NCBI GenBank assembly: GCA_963693315.1
Contig: OY856187.1
Location: 49,591,161-49,655,160, forward strand
DNA length: 64,000 nt
Reading direction: 5' to 3'
Origin: Diogma glabrata
Taxonomy: Eukaryota > Arthropoda > Insecta > Diptera > Cylindrotomidae
Positions 23,529 through 34,575 of this stretch are shown here, one piece after another; position 1 is the first letter of the stretch, and each line of letters starts with the position of its first letter. A program made the position numbers and the translations under genes. The notes below the pieces were generated by a model. That model ran no database searches. It worked only from the letters and a program-made list of their open reading frames with translations, and was not told where the DNA came from.

Positions 23529-24289
23529 TTTTATTTAGCGTATGGTTTTTTTTGTGACACATTAAAAAAATTAAACTTAAAAATAGGTAGACTCTTCTGT
23601 GAAATCTACCTAAAACAATACATGGATACACATTAAATGAACTTACAATCGATTTGATTGCGTGTCTTTTAAGTAAATTAAAAAGTAAAATATTTGAACA
23701 TTGGGCAGTACATTTGAACATTAGATGTTTACATCGAGCGAGTCTATCCATGCTACTACATCGGGAGTTGCCAAATGGATGTCTGAGATGTTGCCATTGT
23801 AACGTCGAATTGGACACACAGTTGCAATGTGTTTTATAGTTTGTTGTGGAGCGCCGCAGTCACACTCAGGGGACTCTGAAATGCCCCACTTGTAGAAAGA
23901 ATCAGCACAACGTCCATGATTCGTTCTTATTCGGTTTAATGTAGTCCAGGTATGACGTGGCAAATCGAAACCAGGTTGGGTAGAAGTCGGGTTAGTAATA
24001 GAAAGGCCAGTTGTGTTGTAATGTTGCCAGGAGGTGTCCCAGGCATCCAAGATATTAAAATCAGTTGCCAGCAGGTTGCTGGCAGTTTTATGTGGAGGCT
24101 TTCTTGACTTCAATCGACAACGAGTGTGGTCACCGTAATATTCGTGCAAGGGTAACGTGGTGTTGTTGGTTACCTTTTTATGTTCACGCATGAGAGCATG
24201 CGAGCGTCTGAGTGCAGGTGGAGCGATATTGCTTAACACAGGGAGCCAAGGTAAAGGGGTGGATCTGATAGTACCACTTATAGTACAAC
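23529..24289 (-). mobile_element. 5'-truncated non-LTR retrotransposon inside the hexamer array
   Basis: A 760-bp unique segment lies between the two hexamer blocks. On the minus strand it encodes the C-terminus of a non-LTR reverse transcriptase, then a 3' region ending GCTAAATAAAAGA, where an AATAAA signal runs straight into (GTTAGA)n without a long poly(A). The minus-strand 5' junction (around 24285) is equally abrupt. TCTAGC-variant hexamers lie close to both junctions (23473-23502 and 24308-24319). This could reflect duplication of target hexamers. Confidence 0.7.
23721..24239 (-). pseudogene. Non-LTR reverse transcriptase C-terminal domain with zinc knuckle
   Basis: 172 codons on the minus strand. 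The segment LPRHTWTTLNRIRTNHGRC (about residues 92-110) is followed by WGISESPECDCGAPQQTIKHI and ATVCP. Together these give the C-x-C...H...C zinc knuckle found at the extreme C-terminus of many insect non-LTR reverse transcriptases. The polymerase and endonuclease domains are absent, so this is a 5'-truncated copy, the usual fate of incomplete reverse transcription. The frame is open from a Met at 24237-24239 but continues biologically from missing upstream sequence. Clade not determined. Confidence 0.7.
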
Positions 24290-25333
24290 TCTAACTCTAA
24301 CTCTAACTCTAGCTCTAGCTCTAACTCTAACTCTAACTCTAACTCTAACTCTAACTCTAACTCTAACTCTAACTCTAACTCTAACTCTAACTCTAACTCT
24401 AACTCTAACTCTAACTCTAATTCTAACTCTAACTCTAACTCTAACTTTAACTCTATCTCTAACTCTAACTCTAACTCTAACTCTAACTCTAACTCTAACT
24501 CTAACTCTAACTCTAACTCTAACTCTAACTCTAACTCTAACTCTAACTCTAACTCTAACTCTAACTCTAACTCTAACTCTAACTCTAACTCTAACTCTAA
24601 CTCTAACTCTAACTCTAACTCTAACTCTAACTCTAACTCTAACTCTAACTCTAACTCTAACTCTAACTCTAACTCTAACTCTAACTCTAACTCTAACTCT
24701 AACTCTAACTCTAACTCTAACTCTAACTCTAACTCTAACTCTAACTCTAACTCTAACTCTAACTCTAACTCTAACTCTAACTCTAACTCTAACTCTAACT
24801 CTAACTCTAACTCTAACTCTAACTCTAACTCTAACTCTAACTCTAACTCTAACTCTAACTCTAACTCTAACTCTAACTCTAACTCTAACTTAAACTCTAA
24901 CTCTAACTCTAATTCTAACTCTAACTCTAACTCTAACTCTAACTCTAACTCTAACTCTAACTCTAACTCTAACTCTAACTCTAACTCTAACTCTAACTCT
25001 AACTCTAACTCTAACTCTAACTCTAACTCTAACTCTAACTCTAACTCTAACTCTAACTCTAACTCTAACTCTAACTCTAACTCTAACTCTAACTCTAACT
25101 CTAACTCTAACTCTAACTCTAACTCTAACTCTAACTCTAACTCTAACTCTAACTCTAACTCTAACTCTAACTCTAACTCTAACTCTAACTCTAACTCTAA
25201 CTCTAACTCTAACTCTAACTCTAACTCTAACTCTAACTCTAACTCTAACTCTAACTCTAACTCTAACTCTAACTCTAACTCTAACTCTAACTCTAACTCT
25301 AACTCTAACTCTAACTCTAACTCTAACTCTAAT
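24290..25333. repeat. (TCTAAC)n hexamer array, right block
   Basis: About 1,040 bp of nearly perfect TCTAAC in the same phase direction as the left block. There are two TCTAGC units at 24308-24319 and isolated variants (TCTAAT, TTTAAC, TCTATC near 24420-24455; TTAAAC near 24890). It ends sharply at the TIR element beginning about 25345. Confidence 0.95.
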
Positions 25334-25344
25334 TAAAATTAATT

Positions 25345-26725
25345 CTATCGTTTTTTTGTTAAGAATCGGGCAGTCGCGGAAATTTTCAAATTTTTTTTAC
25401 AAATTTTGTATCAATCGATCGGGCTTGGCCGTCTCCCGAAAACATTATGACATTGGTGTGGTGTGTTCAATGATGAGGGGATGCTGAGTTCAATGATGAT
25501 GATAAAAATGAGGGCTGGACTCGGGGTAGTCCAAAAATAGATGGAGGTTGGGGGTCGGTTATAAAAAATATCGAAATGATCGTAATAATAAAAATTGGGG
25601 TCGGACTCAGGGTAGTCCAATAATAGGTGGGGGTTGGGGGGTCAGTTATACAAAGTATCGAAATTATTATCATTATTATCATTTTTACATATTCAAGGAT
25701 GCTGAGTTCAATGGTGATAGTAAAAATGTTGACCGGATTCAGGGTAGTTCAATAAGGGGTGGGGGTTGGGGGGTCTGGTCATGAATAGTATCAAAATTGT
25801 CGTCATTAGTGTTGATTTTAACATACTTGAGGACGCTGAATTCAACAGTGATGTTTAAATTGGGATCAAAAATATAAGGGCGTCACTAAAGGGTGGGAGT
25901 TTGGGCTGAAAGCCGAAAATATATTATGGGTACCGATTTTGGATAAATTGAGGATACTAACTGCAATGGTGATGCTGAAATTAGTATTTGGGGTCCAGGC
26001 AAGAAACTAGAGGATAAGAGTTTGGGTCTAAAATTAGGGAAATGTTCAAATATATATAATAAATATTGGTTTTTCTATGAATCGACGATACTGAATCCAA
26101 TGGTGGTCTTGGAATATGCAATCAAGCAACCATAGGAACAAAATCAGAAGCTGGAGGATGGGGTGGAGAATAAAAAATGTTCAAATATACATTATACAAC
26201 AAGGCTAGAGTTACTTAGCATAGGCGCCCCTATGAAATCGACACAAAACATGACATGCAAAAAAAATATATTTTTTTATACCTAAGGGTACCCCCTTGGG
26301 AGTAAAAAATGGTTATGTCACCGATCAGGGGGTAATATGGGGGATTGTATTTGTTATGAAATTCTGATTCTAACGATACCCCACATGACATATTTTACTC
26401 ATTTAATGTGTCAACCCTACTCATGGGGTTGGTTAGGAGTGGGCGTACAAACCAACTTTTGAACTTAAATGTTGCGCCGGTCTGAATAAAAGATAATGGT
26501 GCTTTTAAATTTTTTCTATCTCTTCCCATTTATTTTATATAGATTTTTATATGCTAAAACTTAAAGAGGGTGTAAAAGGGTGAGGGTGGGTTCTACCACC
26601 CCAATCTCATAAAGTTTTCGGGAGACGGCCAAGCCCGATCGATTGATTTCAAAATCACAAAATCGAGTCAGAAAAATTTCCAAAAACCACGTTTTCTGCC
26701 CTATTCTTAAAAAAACAATAGTTAA
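25345..26725. mobile_element. TIR element with ~130-bp internal tandem repeats
   Basis: The ends are inverted. The left end has TTAAGAATCGGGCAG and then CGATCGGGCTTGGCCGTCTC at about 25360-25435. The right end has the complement, GAGACGGCCAAGCCCGATCG, near 26622 and CTGCCCTATTCTTAA near 26696. Internally a unit of about 130 bp (GGATGCTGAGTTCAATG, then GACTCAGGGTAGTCCAATA, then GGTGGGGGTTGGGG) repeats from about 25478, fading by 26160. No transposase is encoded. The left end abuts the hexamer array, so the element may have inserted at its edge. Confidence 0.75.
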
Positions 26726-28385
26726 GTAATGTGTTAAAAGTTTGTGTATAATATAGATTTCATGACGTTTTGAGGTCACAAATGATTGAGTAAACTCTAA
26801 CCAACGAAATCGGTTACAGCAGTACGTAAAATTCGGATTCAAATGTATATAAATTAAACATAATATAATAAATTTAAATCTATCGTTATTTAGTAATTAG
26901 AAAATAACAACGAATAGATTATTCTATCAATAAAATTATTAATTTAAGTCAATAAAAAAAACAGCAAAAGTTGTTTGGCAAGTCATATCTTGAACTTTCT
27001 TATATATATCTTTGTTTTTTTTTTATTTTTGAAGATAGAAGTGAAAATAAAATAAAGGTCCAGTTTAGATTAAAGAAGATATAGAAAAAAAATTGAATCT
27101 CGTGTAAAAATTTGAATGCGTTGTTGTAAAAAGTAAAAGCAAATTAAATTTAAGATGTAGAACATAAAACAAAATTATAAAAGCTTGTATTGCTGCGGGC
27201 TTTTTATTTCATTTCGGTTTCATTTAACAAGGAAAGTGGTTTAATGATTGATTTTTAAATTTTAAGTTATTTTAAGTATCTTGATGGTGACATTTGTTTT
27301 TGTTAAATCAAAAAATTTATTGTTACCGCTACTTAGTACTTACGGTTTATTCAGAAATGTTTTAAAATTTTATAAACTATTTAAAGACTAGTACGTACCT
27401 GAAAAGAAAGATAAATTTCGATTTAAATTTTTTTTAAATAATTCAATACTAATGATGGAAAATCAAATCAAGACGTAAAATAAAAAACTTGAACCCGTTC
27501 ATTTCCGATTTTTTGGAACTTCGGTTAGTCGTTAGTGTAATTAAAAAAATTCAAGACGTGTTTTTTCTTCTTTTGCACTAGTCTTGAGACAGTGGCTCGA
27601 AATTTGCTACGAAATTTAGAGACAAAGGAAGTTTAAAGTTGACCGATTTGAATAATTTTTGATTATTTGAAAGGTACTAAGTAAAGCTTTGAAAATATGT
27701 TACACTGATAAAAAAAAATTATAATATTATATAACTTCTTTTAATTTTAATTTTTCAAACATGGGGCGATTTCAATAAGTACCTGTTTTTCTTTAATTTT
27801 TTAATATTTTTTATTCACCCGAAATATACTAAAACTACAAGTTTAAGTTTTGTTTTTGAGTAAGCTTTGTTTTTGAGTAAAAGGTTACTAAAAACAATTT
27901 TACCGATTGTACTGAACTTATTTTTGTTTACCTTTCAAACAGAAAATTTTATTAGCATCGTTTGACACGTTCGAGCACAATTAAACTTTAAACTTTCCGT
28001 CTCTAAATTTCTTAAGAAAATTTGAGCCACTATTTTTATTATATTATTGATTACCGAAGTTTTAAGGAAAACAGAAAATGGCCGGGTTTACCGGCCGGCC
28101 GTATCATCGGCGTCTTGATTCGATTTTCTATCTAATAAGAATATAATTTGGATATAAACTGTCAAATGTATTGATGTAGTACAGATATTCCACGCGATTC
28201 AATCAATGTCATCTCAGATAACATTTCGAACTAAAGATAACGTTCCGCACCAACCTCATTTTCTCGGTGGTCACATTGATATCAAATTTGGTTGTATTAA
28301 CTTCATTTATTGTTATCGAAGACAACACATTCGAATTTTGGATAAAACCAATAGATTTTGAAGTGAATGTCAGTGATAATAGGAA
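26726..28385. other. AT-rich intergenic DNA, nothing recognised
   Basis: No firm coding sequence. GAAATTTAGAGACAAAGGAAGTTTAAAG (about 27610) and its inverted counterpart CTTTAAACTTTCCGTCTCTAAATTTC (about 27985) make a weak inverted pair about 350 bp apart, possibly edges of an old nonautonomous element; TTGAGACAGTGGCTCGAAATTT and AAATTTGAGCCACT extend it. Confidence 0.45.
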
Positions 28386-30132
28386 GGGAGGCAGCGTTGC
28401 ATTTCTGTTAGTGTTTTGATGCCGGTTGAATTCATTTTTATGGACAGAGTAGGTATTTGTGATATAGCAAATAGAAATCAGCCGTCAGACTTGCGGGAAG
28501 TGTGGCTGTGAGGGTGTTTAAACTAGTAAAAACGAATTCCAAAATTCATTTCACACCATGAAATATGAAAAAGTCATTAGCTGATTAGCGGATGCGGGCT
28601 TATAGGTGAGCTACTCGTATCTGTATCAAAATGAAATATAATCAAATGATTTGCTGCCAGATGATTAATAATTCTATTAAAAGTATAAAAGCAACAATCA
28701 GCTGCAGTTATATTGTAGATAAAACCGTCAGGTGGGGTATTCTTCTTCTTCTTCTCATTTTAGTCTTAATGCTTCCTTTTATGTGTTACAATTTTTAGAA
28801 AAACGACACTTTGTCTGAAACTATGCCTGATGATTTCCAATCCAACTGTCCCTATTTGTCCTAAATATTCTAAAAATCCAGAAATCATCGGTAAAACATC
28901 TGAATTTAGCCTTAAATTCGTCTTTTCACATTTTTTGAAAAATATTTGGATACAATCAAAATGTATGGAAATCATTGTTTTGACACACCCTGGACATTCT
29001 TAGGGTTCCGTTTTTTATAACGAACCCTATTGATGGGAGTAAAACGTGCTTTTGCTATTAAATCGATTATCCCGTAAACTATAAATCCTATGGTGAAAAT
29101 TATAAAAAAAATGTCAAATACTCATAATTATATTTATTAACGGGATGGCGAATTAGAAGGGATAAAACTCCATTTAAACCCCGGTCAAGTGGGGTTTCAT
29201 TTGAAAAAGCACCTAGTTTAAGAAATATTGCATTTTTTTTAGAGTTTTACGGTGGGTGCATAGTTTTTGAGTTATCGTCAAAAAAGTACAACTTAAAGAC
29301 CCCCCCCCCCGCCTCCCGCTACATTTCGACATTAATCGATAGAAAAATTTGAAAAAATTCAGAGACAGAAAGCTTGTTAGATTTTTAACGAAAATTATAG
29401 TGAAGCCTCGGTAAATTATATTTCTGTGTTTTTAGGGGATGATAGTGGGCAAGGATGAAAAATCTTTTTTGACCCAAATGAGGGGTGTCATTTGAAAGAG
29501 TTCCAAATTTAAGAAACATTGCAATTTTTTTTAGAATTTTGCGGTGCATAGTTTTAAAGTTATTGCCAAAAAGTGCAACTTTCAACCCTCCCCCTCCCTC
29601 TTCTAAGTTTCGACATTGATTGACAGAATAATTTGAACAAATGCAACGAGACGAAGTTTGGATAAATTTTGAACGAAAAATATAGCGTAGTCTAAAATAA
29701 CTGCATATCTTTTTTTAAAGGGATGGAAAGAGGGAAGGGTGAAAAAAGGTTTTAAGATCCAAATGGGTGAATTCTCATCTGAAAAAATACTTAATTTAAG
29801 AAACATTGGTTTTTTTAGAACTTTACATTTTTCTTCCTATATCATATGACTTGACCATATTAAATTTTGATACAGATATGTACGAGTAGCCGACCTATTA
29901 TCCCCCATCCGCCAATCAGCTGTTCAATTTTTTCAGATGTCATGGTGTAAACATGCATCAAATGACTTTTGATTTCGTTTTTTTACCAGTTCAAAAATCC
30001 CCAACAACCATACCCGCCCCCTTACTATTTTAGCAGCTGACCGCCAGTGTTATCATCAGCTGGATGCAATTAATTATAATTAATAAAATCAACCGGCATC
30101 AAATGACTTTTACATTTGCAACGCTGCCTCCC
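28386..30132. mobile_element. Long-TIR nonautonomous element with ~290-bp tandem units
   Basis: Outer ends GGGAGGCAGCGTTGCA (28386) and TGCAACGCTGCCTCCC (30117-30132) are perfect inverted repeats. Inner matches follow: GATGCCGGTTGAATT (28419) against AATCAACCGGCATC (30089), and the CAGCTGATTGGCGGATG region (29910, inverted) against TAGCTGATTAGCGGATG (28579). The core holds about three diverged tandem units of roughly 290 bp (about 29190, 29465, 29750). Each unit has AAGAAACATTGCA, a CCCCCTCCC tract and TTTCGACATTGAT. No transposase gene. Related core sequence occurs inverted at 34475-34575 and in part at 45255-45780. Confidence 0.75.
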
Positions 30133-30674
30133 GGACTAAAAGCAAAATTCGGATGACACTCAATTTTTCAAATGCAAAAATAAGAAAATCTCTGAACTAA
30201 GACAATAACTAAAGTCGATGTAATTTTATTTCCCAAAATTCTCATCAAATAGCGACCAAAAATGAGACTCCTAAGACCATTAGTCTTAGTTTATTATTAT
30301 TCGAGAAGCAAAATATTTAATGAGATTTGGGAACTTTAATTTTTAACCAATTTTTAGTCAATAGTGAATAGAATTTTCAATATGCAGTAGTGAGCTACTT
30401 TATTAACTAACACAAACTCGAACTGTCAATTGATATTTCAACCCGAAATCCAAAGACATCAGATATGAAAACATCAAAGTTGTAGTAAATTAAATTAATG
30501 TGTGGAGCTCCTGCGTTCAAAATTTATTAAATAAGAGAAATGTTGCACACTCTATTCGAGCAATCGGTCGTAAATGCGTGACGTTTTTAATCCTTAACCT
30601 ACAACAAGCTAAAAGGAGTATCAAAGTATCCAAGCATTAAATTTCATGATAATCATTTTTATCGCAAGCCGGGA

Positions 30675-30874
30675 NNNNNNNNNNNNNNNNNNNNNNNNNN
30701 NNNNNNNNNNNNNNNNNNNNNNNNNNNNNNNNNNNNNNNNNNNNNNNNNNNNNNNNNNNNNNNNNNNNNNNNNNNNNNNNNNNNNNNNNNNNNNNNNNNN
30801 NNNNNNNNNNNNNNNNNNNNNNNNNNNNNNNNNNNNNNNNNNNNNNNNNNNNNNNNNNNNNNNNNNNNNNNNNN
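30675..30874. other. Assembly gap, 200 N
   Basis: Exactly 200 N between ATCGCAAGCCGGGA and GACCACCGAATC. The round size suggests a scaffold gap of unknown true length. Open frames reported across it are meaningless. Confidence 0.98.
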
Positions 30875-31755
30875 GACCACCGAATCTGAATCTCACATAC
30901 CCATCTACAACCATCCTAAACATATTGGCTCTAGATTCTAGAACGATCTAATTAAACAAAGCACTAAAATTCAAAATAAAACAAAATCAACAAAATAATT
31001 ACGAATAATTAAAATCATAAAATAAACAGGATGAATAAATAGACATTTATGTTGTGATAACGAATTTTAAAACCTGCTTCATGTTTGATAATCGAACAAT
31101 AATCATTGACAGACATCTTAATTTAATTCCTCATCCATTCCGTTGAGAAAATTTATCCCACCTTAAAATTGTTAATAAAAAAACGTTTCTTGTTGAAATT
31201 TTTTTATTTTGTGATAAATAATTATTATTTATTTGCTGGATTGGCGATGAAAATCAAATTACAATTGCCCCATTTACCTTGAAATTTAATAAAGAAAATT
31301 TATTGTTTAAATTAAATGAATAAAAGAAAAATCATTCAATTCAAAGTTTTTGTTGTTTCTTTAAAAGAAATTACAATATTTGTTTTTAAGGTCAAGGTTC
31401 TGTTGTTTTTGTTTTGTTTGTTTTTTCAGACGAGGAAATTAGCTAAATTAAATTTTTTTAAAAACTCATAAAAAACGACATAAAAAATTATGAAGTTAAT
31501 AGAATTCTATTTATGTTAAAACGATATTAAAATAGAATTGGATCGTGTTAGTAATAATAAAAGCAAATCAGGGCAGTTAATTCGTTTAGTTCGTTTGATC
31601 AAACCGAAAGAGTAACGTTTCGATGAATAAGAAGGGTTCTATAATTATAACAACTGTTCCAACGAGAACTAAAGAGAATTTACTACACTCATCCGACAGG
31701 AAAGCTATAAGAAAGTTGAAATAAGACTTTTGCATTTTTCAAAGTACATAATATA
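30875..31755. other. AT-rich intergenic DNA, nothing recognised
   Basis: No repeat or reading frame of note between the assembly gap and the mariner foldback. Confidence 0.5.
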
Positions 31756-32840
31756 CAGGGTGTCCCACGAAAGTTGTCCCACCGGTTAACTAGGGATATC
31801 TTGGAATAGTGCTAACAACTTTTGTTCAAGCATTTCGCGAATAGTTCTTTTGTTTCGCGGAAAACGGTTTGTTTTGTTTTTTTATTCCTTATCAAATTAA
31901 AATGCCTCTAAATTCAATAGCGAAGAAGTTAGGAGGTCGCGGTTTTTTTTATTTGATTCACAAGTTTGTGTATTAAAACGGGTGAACATTTGTCAAAGAT
32001 TACTTTGATACTTTTGACGCTATTCCTTTACAAAGTCAAATTTTAGTTAAAATTTAAAACAAATAATACTTTGCTTTCCATAATTTCAAAAACGGTGATA
32101 TACGTCATAATTTTTTTTCGATGGAAATATTCCTTGAAATGTCAACTTGAAAGTTGATTTGCTTAAAACTAAACATTTCAAGATCATCTTGAGCTATCTC
32201 TCAAAATTAAAACTTCAAAATTTTATTTGAACTTGAATCAATCAATTTTAACTTAAATAACCTCGTAATAAAACACAAAAGAAATTATTAATAAAAATAT
32301 TAAGTTATTTTTATTTATTAAAGATAATTTTCAATATGTCTACCCTCATTCGCAATACACATTTCCGTTCTTCTTTGGAAAGCTTGAGAGATATTTCTGG
32401 TTTGAGATAACTGAAGTGGATCATACTGGTTTTAACCAAAGTAACTTTCAAGTTGACATTTCAAGGAACATTTCCATTGTAAAAAAAATTTTGACGTATA
32501 TCACCGTTTTTGAAATTATGGAAAGCAAAGTATTATTTTTTTTAAATTTTAACTAAAATTTGACTTTGTAAAGGAATAGCGTCAAAAGTATCAAAGTAAT
32601 CTTTGTCAAATGTTCACCCGTTTTAATACACAAACTTGTGAATCGAATAAAAAAACCGCGACGTCCTAACTTCTTTGCTATTGAATTTAGAGGCATTTTA
32701 ATTTGATACGGAATAAAAAAACAAAACAAACCGTTTTCGCGAAACAAAAGAACTATTCGCAAAATGCTTGAACAAAAGTTGTTAGCGCTATTCCAAGTTA
32801 TCCTCAGTTAACCGGTGGGACAACTTTCGTGGACACCCTG
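31756..32840. mobile_element. Tc1/mariner-type foldback, arms about 400 bp, TA target
   Basis: Bounded by CAGGGTGTCC and GGACACCCTG with TA on each side, the ends and target of Tc1/mariner elements. The left arm (31756 to about 32160) and right arm (about 32435-32840) are reverse complements over about 400 bp. Both include ATGCCTCTAAATTCAATAGC or its complement, and GTCAACTTGAAAGTT or its complement. The 275-bp centre keeps a transposase C-terminus on the minus strand, so the foldback arose by rearrangement of an autonomous mariner copy. Few mismatches between arms suggest recent formation or gene conversion. Confidence 0.85.
32318..32431 (-). pseudogene. Mariner transposase C-terminal fragment
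   Basis: Minus-strand reading of the centre of the foldback gives 37 open codons ending in a stop at 32318-32320. The terminal stretch is SQAFQRRTEMCIANEGRHIE plus NYL. Insect mariner-like (DD34D/DD37D) transposases typically end with R...CI...GGHFE(H/N)LL, so this is the natural C-terminus. The catalytic domain is absent. It is too short for an ORF caller but diagnostic of the parent family. Confidence 0.7.
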
Positions 32841-33264
32841 TATAAATAACACAGACACGATATTATGTCAAATCAAAATCGTCCTAGAAAAAATTATTTA
32901 GCCTCACCACCAAAAACGTGCGGAAATATTGTGTATCATTGTGTTTAACCTACATTTATGACTGTTAATTTTTCATTTTATTTTATTTTGTCATTCGTGA
33001 AATTTCATTTTTTAAATTTTTTGGGCAACCTATACCACACACAGTCCACACGACCATGAAAAGAAAAATGTTTTTGTTTTTGTAATAGACATTTTTTTGG
33101 TGAAAATGTCATATTCTAATTAGTTAAAAAAAATCGTTGTAGCATTTCTACTATTTTGCTTCATCTTCGTTAATGTCTTTGGATAAGTATCACTTAATAA
33201 TATAATGTCTGAAACACAAATTAAAAACCAGTTTATTTTATTTATTTTTATATTTTTCTTAGGA
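32841..33264. other. AT-rich spacer, nothing recognised
   Basis: No feature seen between the mariner foldback and the first copy of the ACTTCGGT element. Confidence 0.5.
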
Positions 33265-33270
33265 AATTTT

Positions 33271-34330
33271 ACTTCGGTCTGAAAGACCTAAGTATTACAT
33301 TCATCAGCCAAAAGTGAAATTCTTACCCCCACTTTTTTTTGGCATTTTTCGACGTTTTAGGTCATAACGATTCCAAAAAAGCAAAAAAAATGTATGTCTG
33401 TCTGCCGGCCTGCCGGCCGTCACAACCGACGAAATCTAGAAAACCACTGAAGGGATTTAAAAAATATTGGTTTCTAAATATAGGTATACTTAATGGTATG
33501 TGCCGAAAAGTGTGTTCAATATCTGTACCAGAAGTGTGTCAAAAAATCGTCAAGTGTGTCAAAACAGGGAATATTACTTCGGTCTGAAAGACCTAAGTAT
33601 TACATTCATGAGCTAAAAGTGAAATGCTTACCCACATTTTTTTAGCATTTCTCGACGTTTTAGGACCTACTGATTCTAAAAAAGCAAAAATCAAAAAAAT
33701 GTATGTCTGTCTGCCGGCCGACCAAAAAATAATGTCAAGTGTGTCAGTGTCAAAAGAATGATTTTCATTTATTTTTTTAGAAGAAAATAAATTTAGTTAT
33801 TTGTATGAAATGAAATGTAATGAACATGAAATGATTATTATTGAGAATTTTATTGCATTATAAGTTTGTCAAAAATGTATTCTCATGTATGTCAAAAAAA
33901 TGATTTCATTTATTATTGTAGCCAATTTTTTGAAAAAAAATTTTTGTTTGTATGACGTAAATGTAATTGGACATGGAAATTTTTGAATTTGTTATAGTTT
34001 GTGATATTTTGAAAAAAGATTGTATTTTTGGTTTTGTAATAATTTTTGCAATATTTTTAAAATTTTGAAAAATGTTTCAATTTTTGATTTTGTTATAATT
34101 TTTGCAATATTTTTAGAATTTTTGAAAAAAGTTTAAATCTTTGATTTTGGAATAAGTTTTGGAATATTTTTGGAATTCTGAAAGAAATATGAATTTGTGA
34201 TTTTGTAATATTTTCTCGAAACTCTAAATGGAGAGGTTTTTGAGTAGTTTGCTAATTGTGTCATCTTTTCACTAAATTATGTTAATTTATGATCTGTTAT
34301 AATTTTCCGACAACGTATTAAATGAGGTTA
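33271..34330 (+). mobile_element. ACTTCGGT-family element, copies 1a and 1b in tandem
   Basis: The start phrase ACTTCGGTCTGAAAGACCTA followed by AGTATTACATTCAT occurs at 33271 and again at 33571, so a 300-bp partial copy lies directly before a longer one. Both then show AAAAGTGAAAT, CGACGTTTTAGG, AAAAAAGCAAAAA, TGTCTGTCTGCCGGCC and GTCAAGTGTGTCAAAA. The longer copy continues into AT-rich ~60-bp repeats (GAATTTTGAAAAAAGTTT-like) and GTTAATTTATGATCTGTTAT near 34290. Same family as 35738-37210. Noncoding; an 82-codon frame at 33339 is repeat-derived. Confidence 0.75.
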
Positions 34331-34474
34331 AATCTTATCCATAGCTGTTTATGCTAACTAAAGAAAGATTGAACCTGCAGTATTTATATGGTTTAAATTG
34401 AGAATATTTGTTCTATAAATCAGCGTTGAAATATAGGGTGGTATACAAACACTTAAAATAGCACTTTTTATCAA

Positions 34475-34575
34475 TAACTAAAAAACTGTGCATCGCAAAA
34501 TTCTAAAAAAAATTGCAATGTTTCTTAAGTTAAGTGCTCTTTCAAATGACACCCCACTCGCTTGGGTCCAAAAAA
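34475..34575 (-). repeat. Inverted fragment of the 28.4-30.1 kb element core
   Basis: CTGTGCATCGCAAAATTCTA, then AAAATTGCAATGTTTCTTAA and TTTCAAATGACACCCC, are the reverse complement of sequence at about 29470-29560. A degraded copy of the same repeat family, lacking the GGGAGGCAGCG end. Confidence 0.65.

Noticed and set aside
22777..23817. 346-codon minus-strand frame rich in Arg-Val repeats
   Set aside because: It is the hexamer array read in frame; an 18-base multiple without stops, not a protein gene.
27610..28035. Weak inverted pair around GAAATTTAGAGAC
   Set aside because: Arms are short and interrupted and no ends or target duplication could be defined, so it is not listed as an element.
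30621..30951. Open frames across the N run
   Set aside because: They exist only because N codons are treated as sense.
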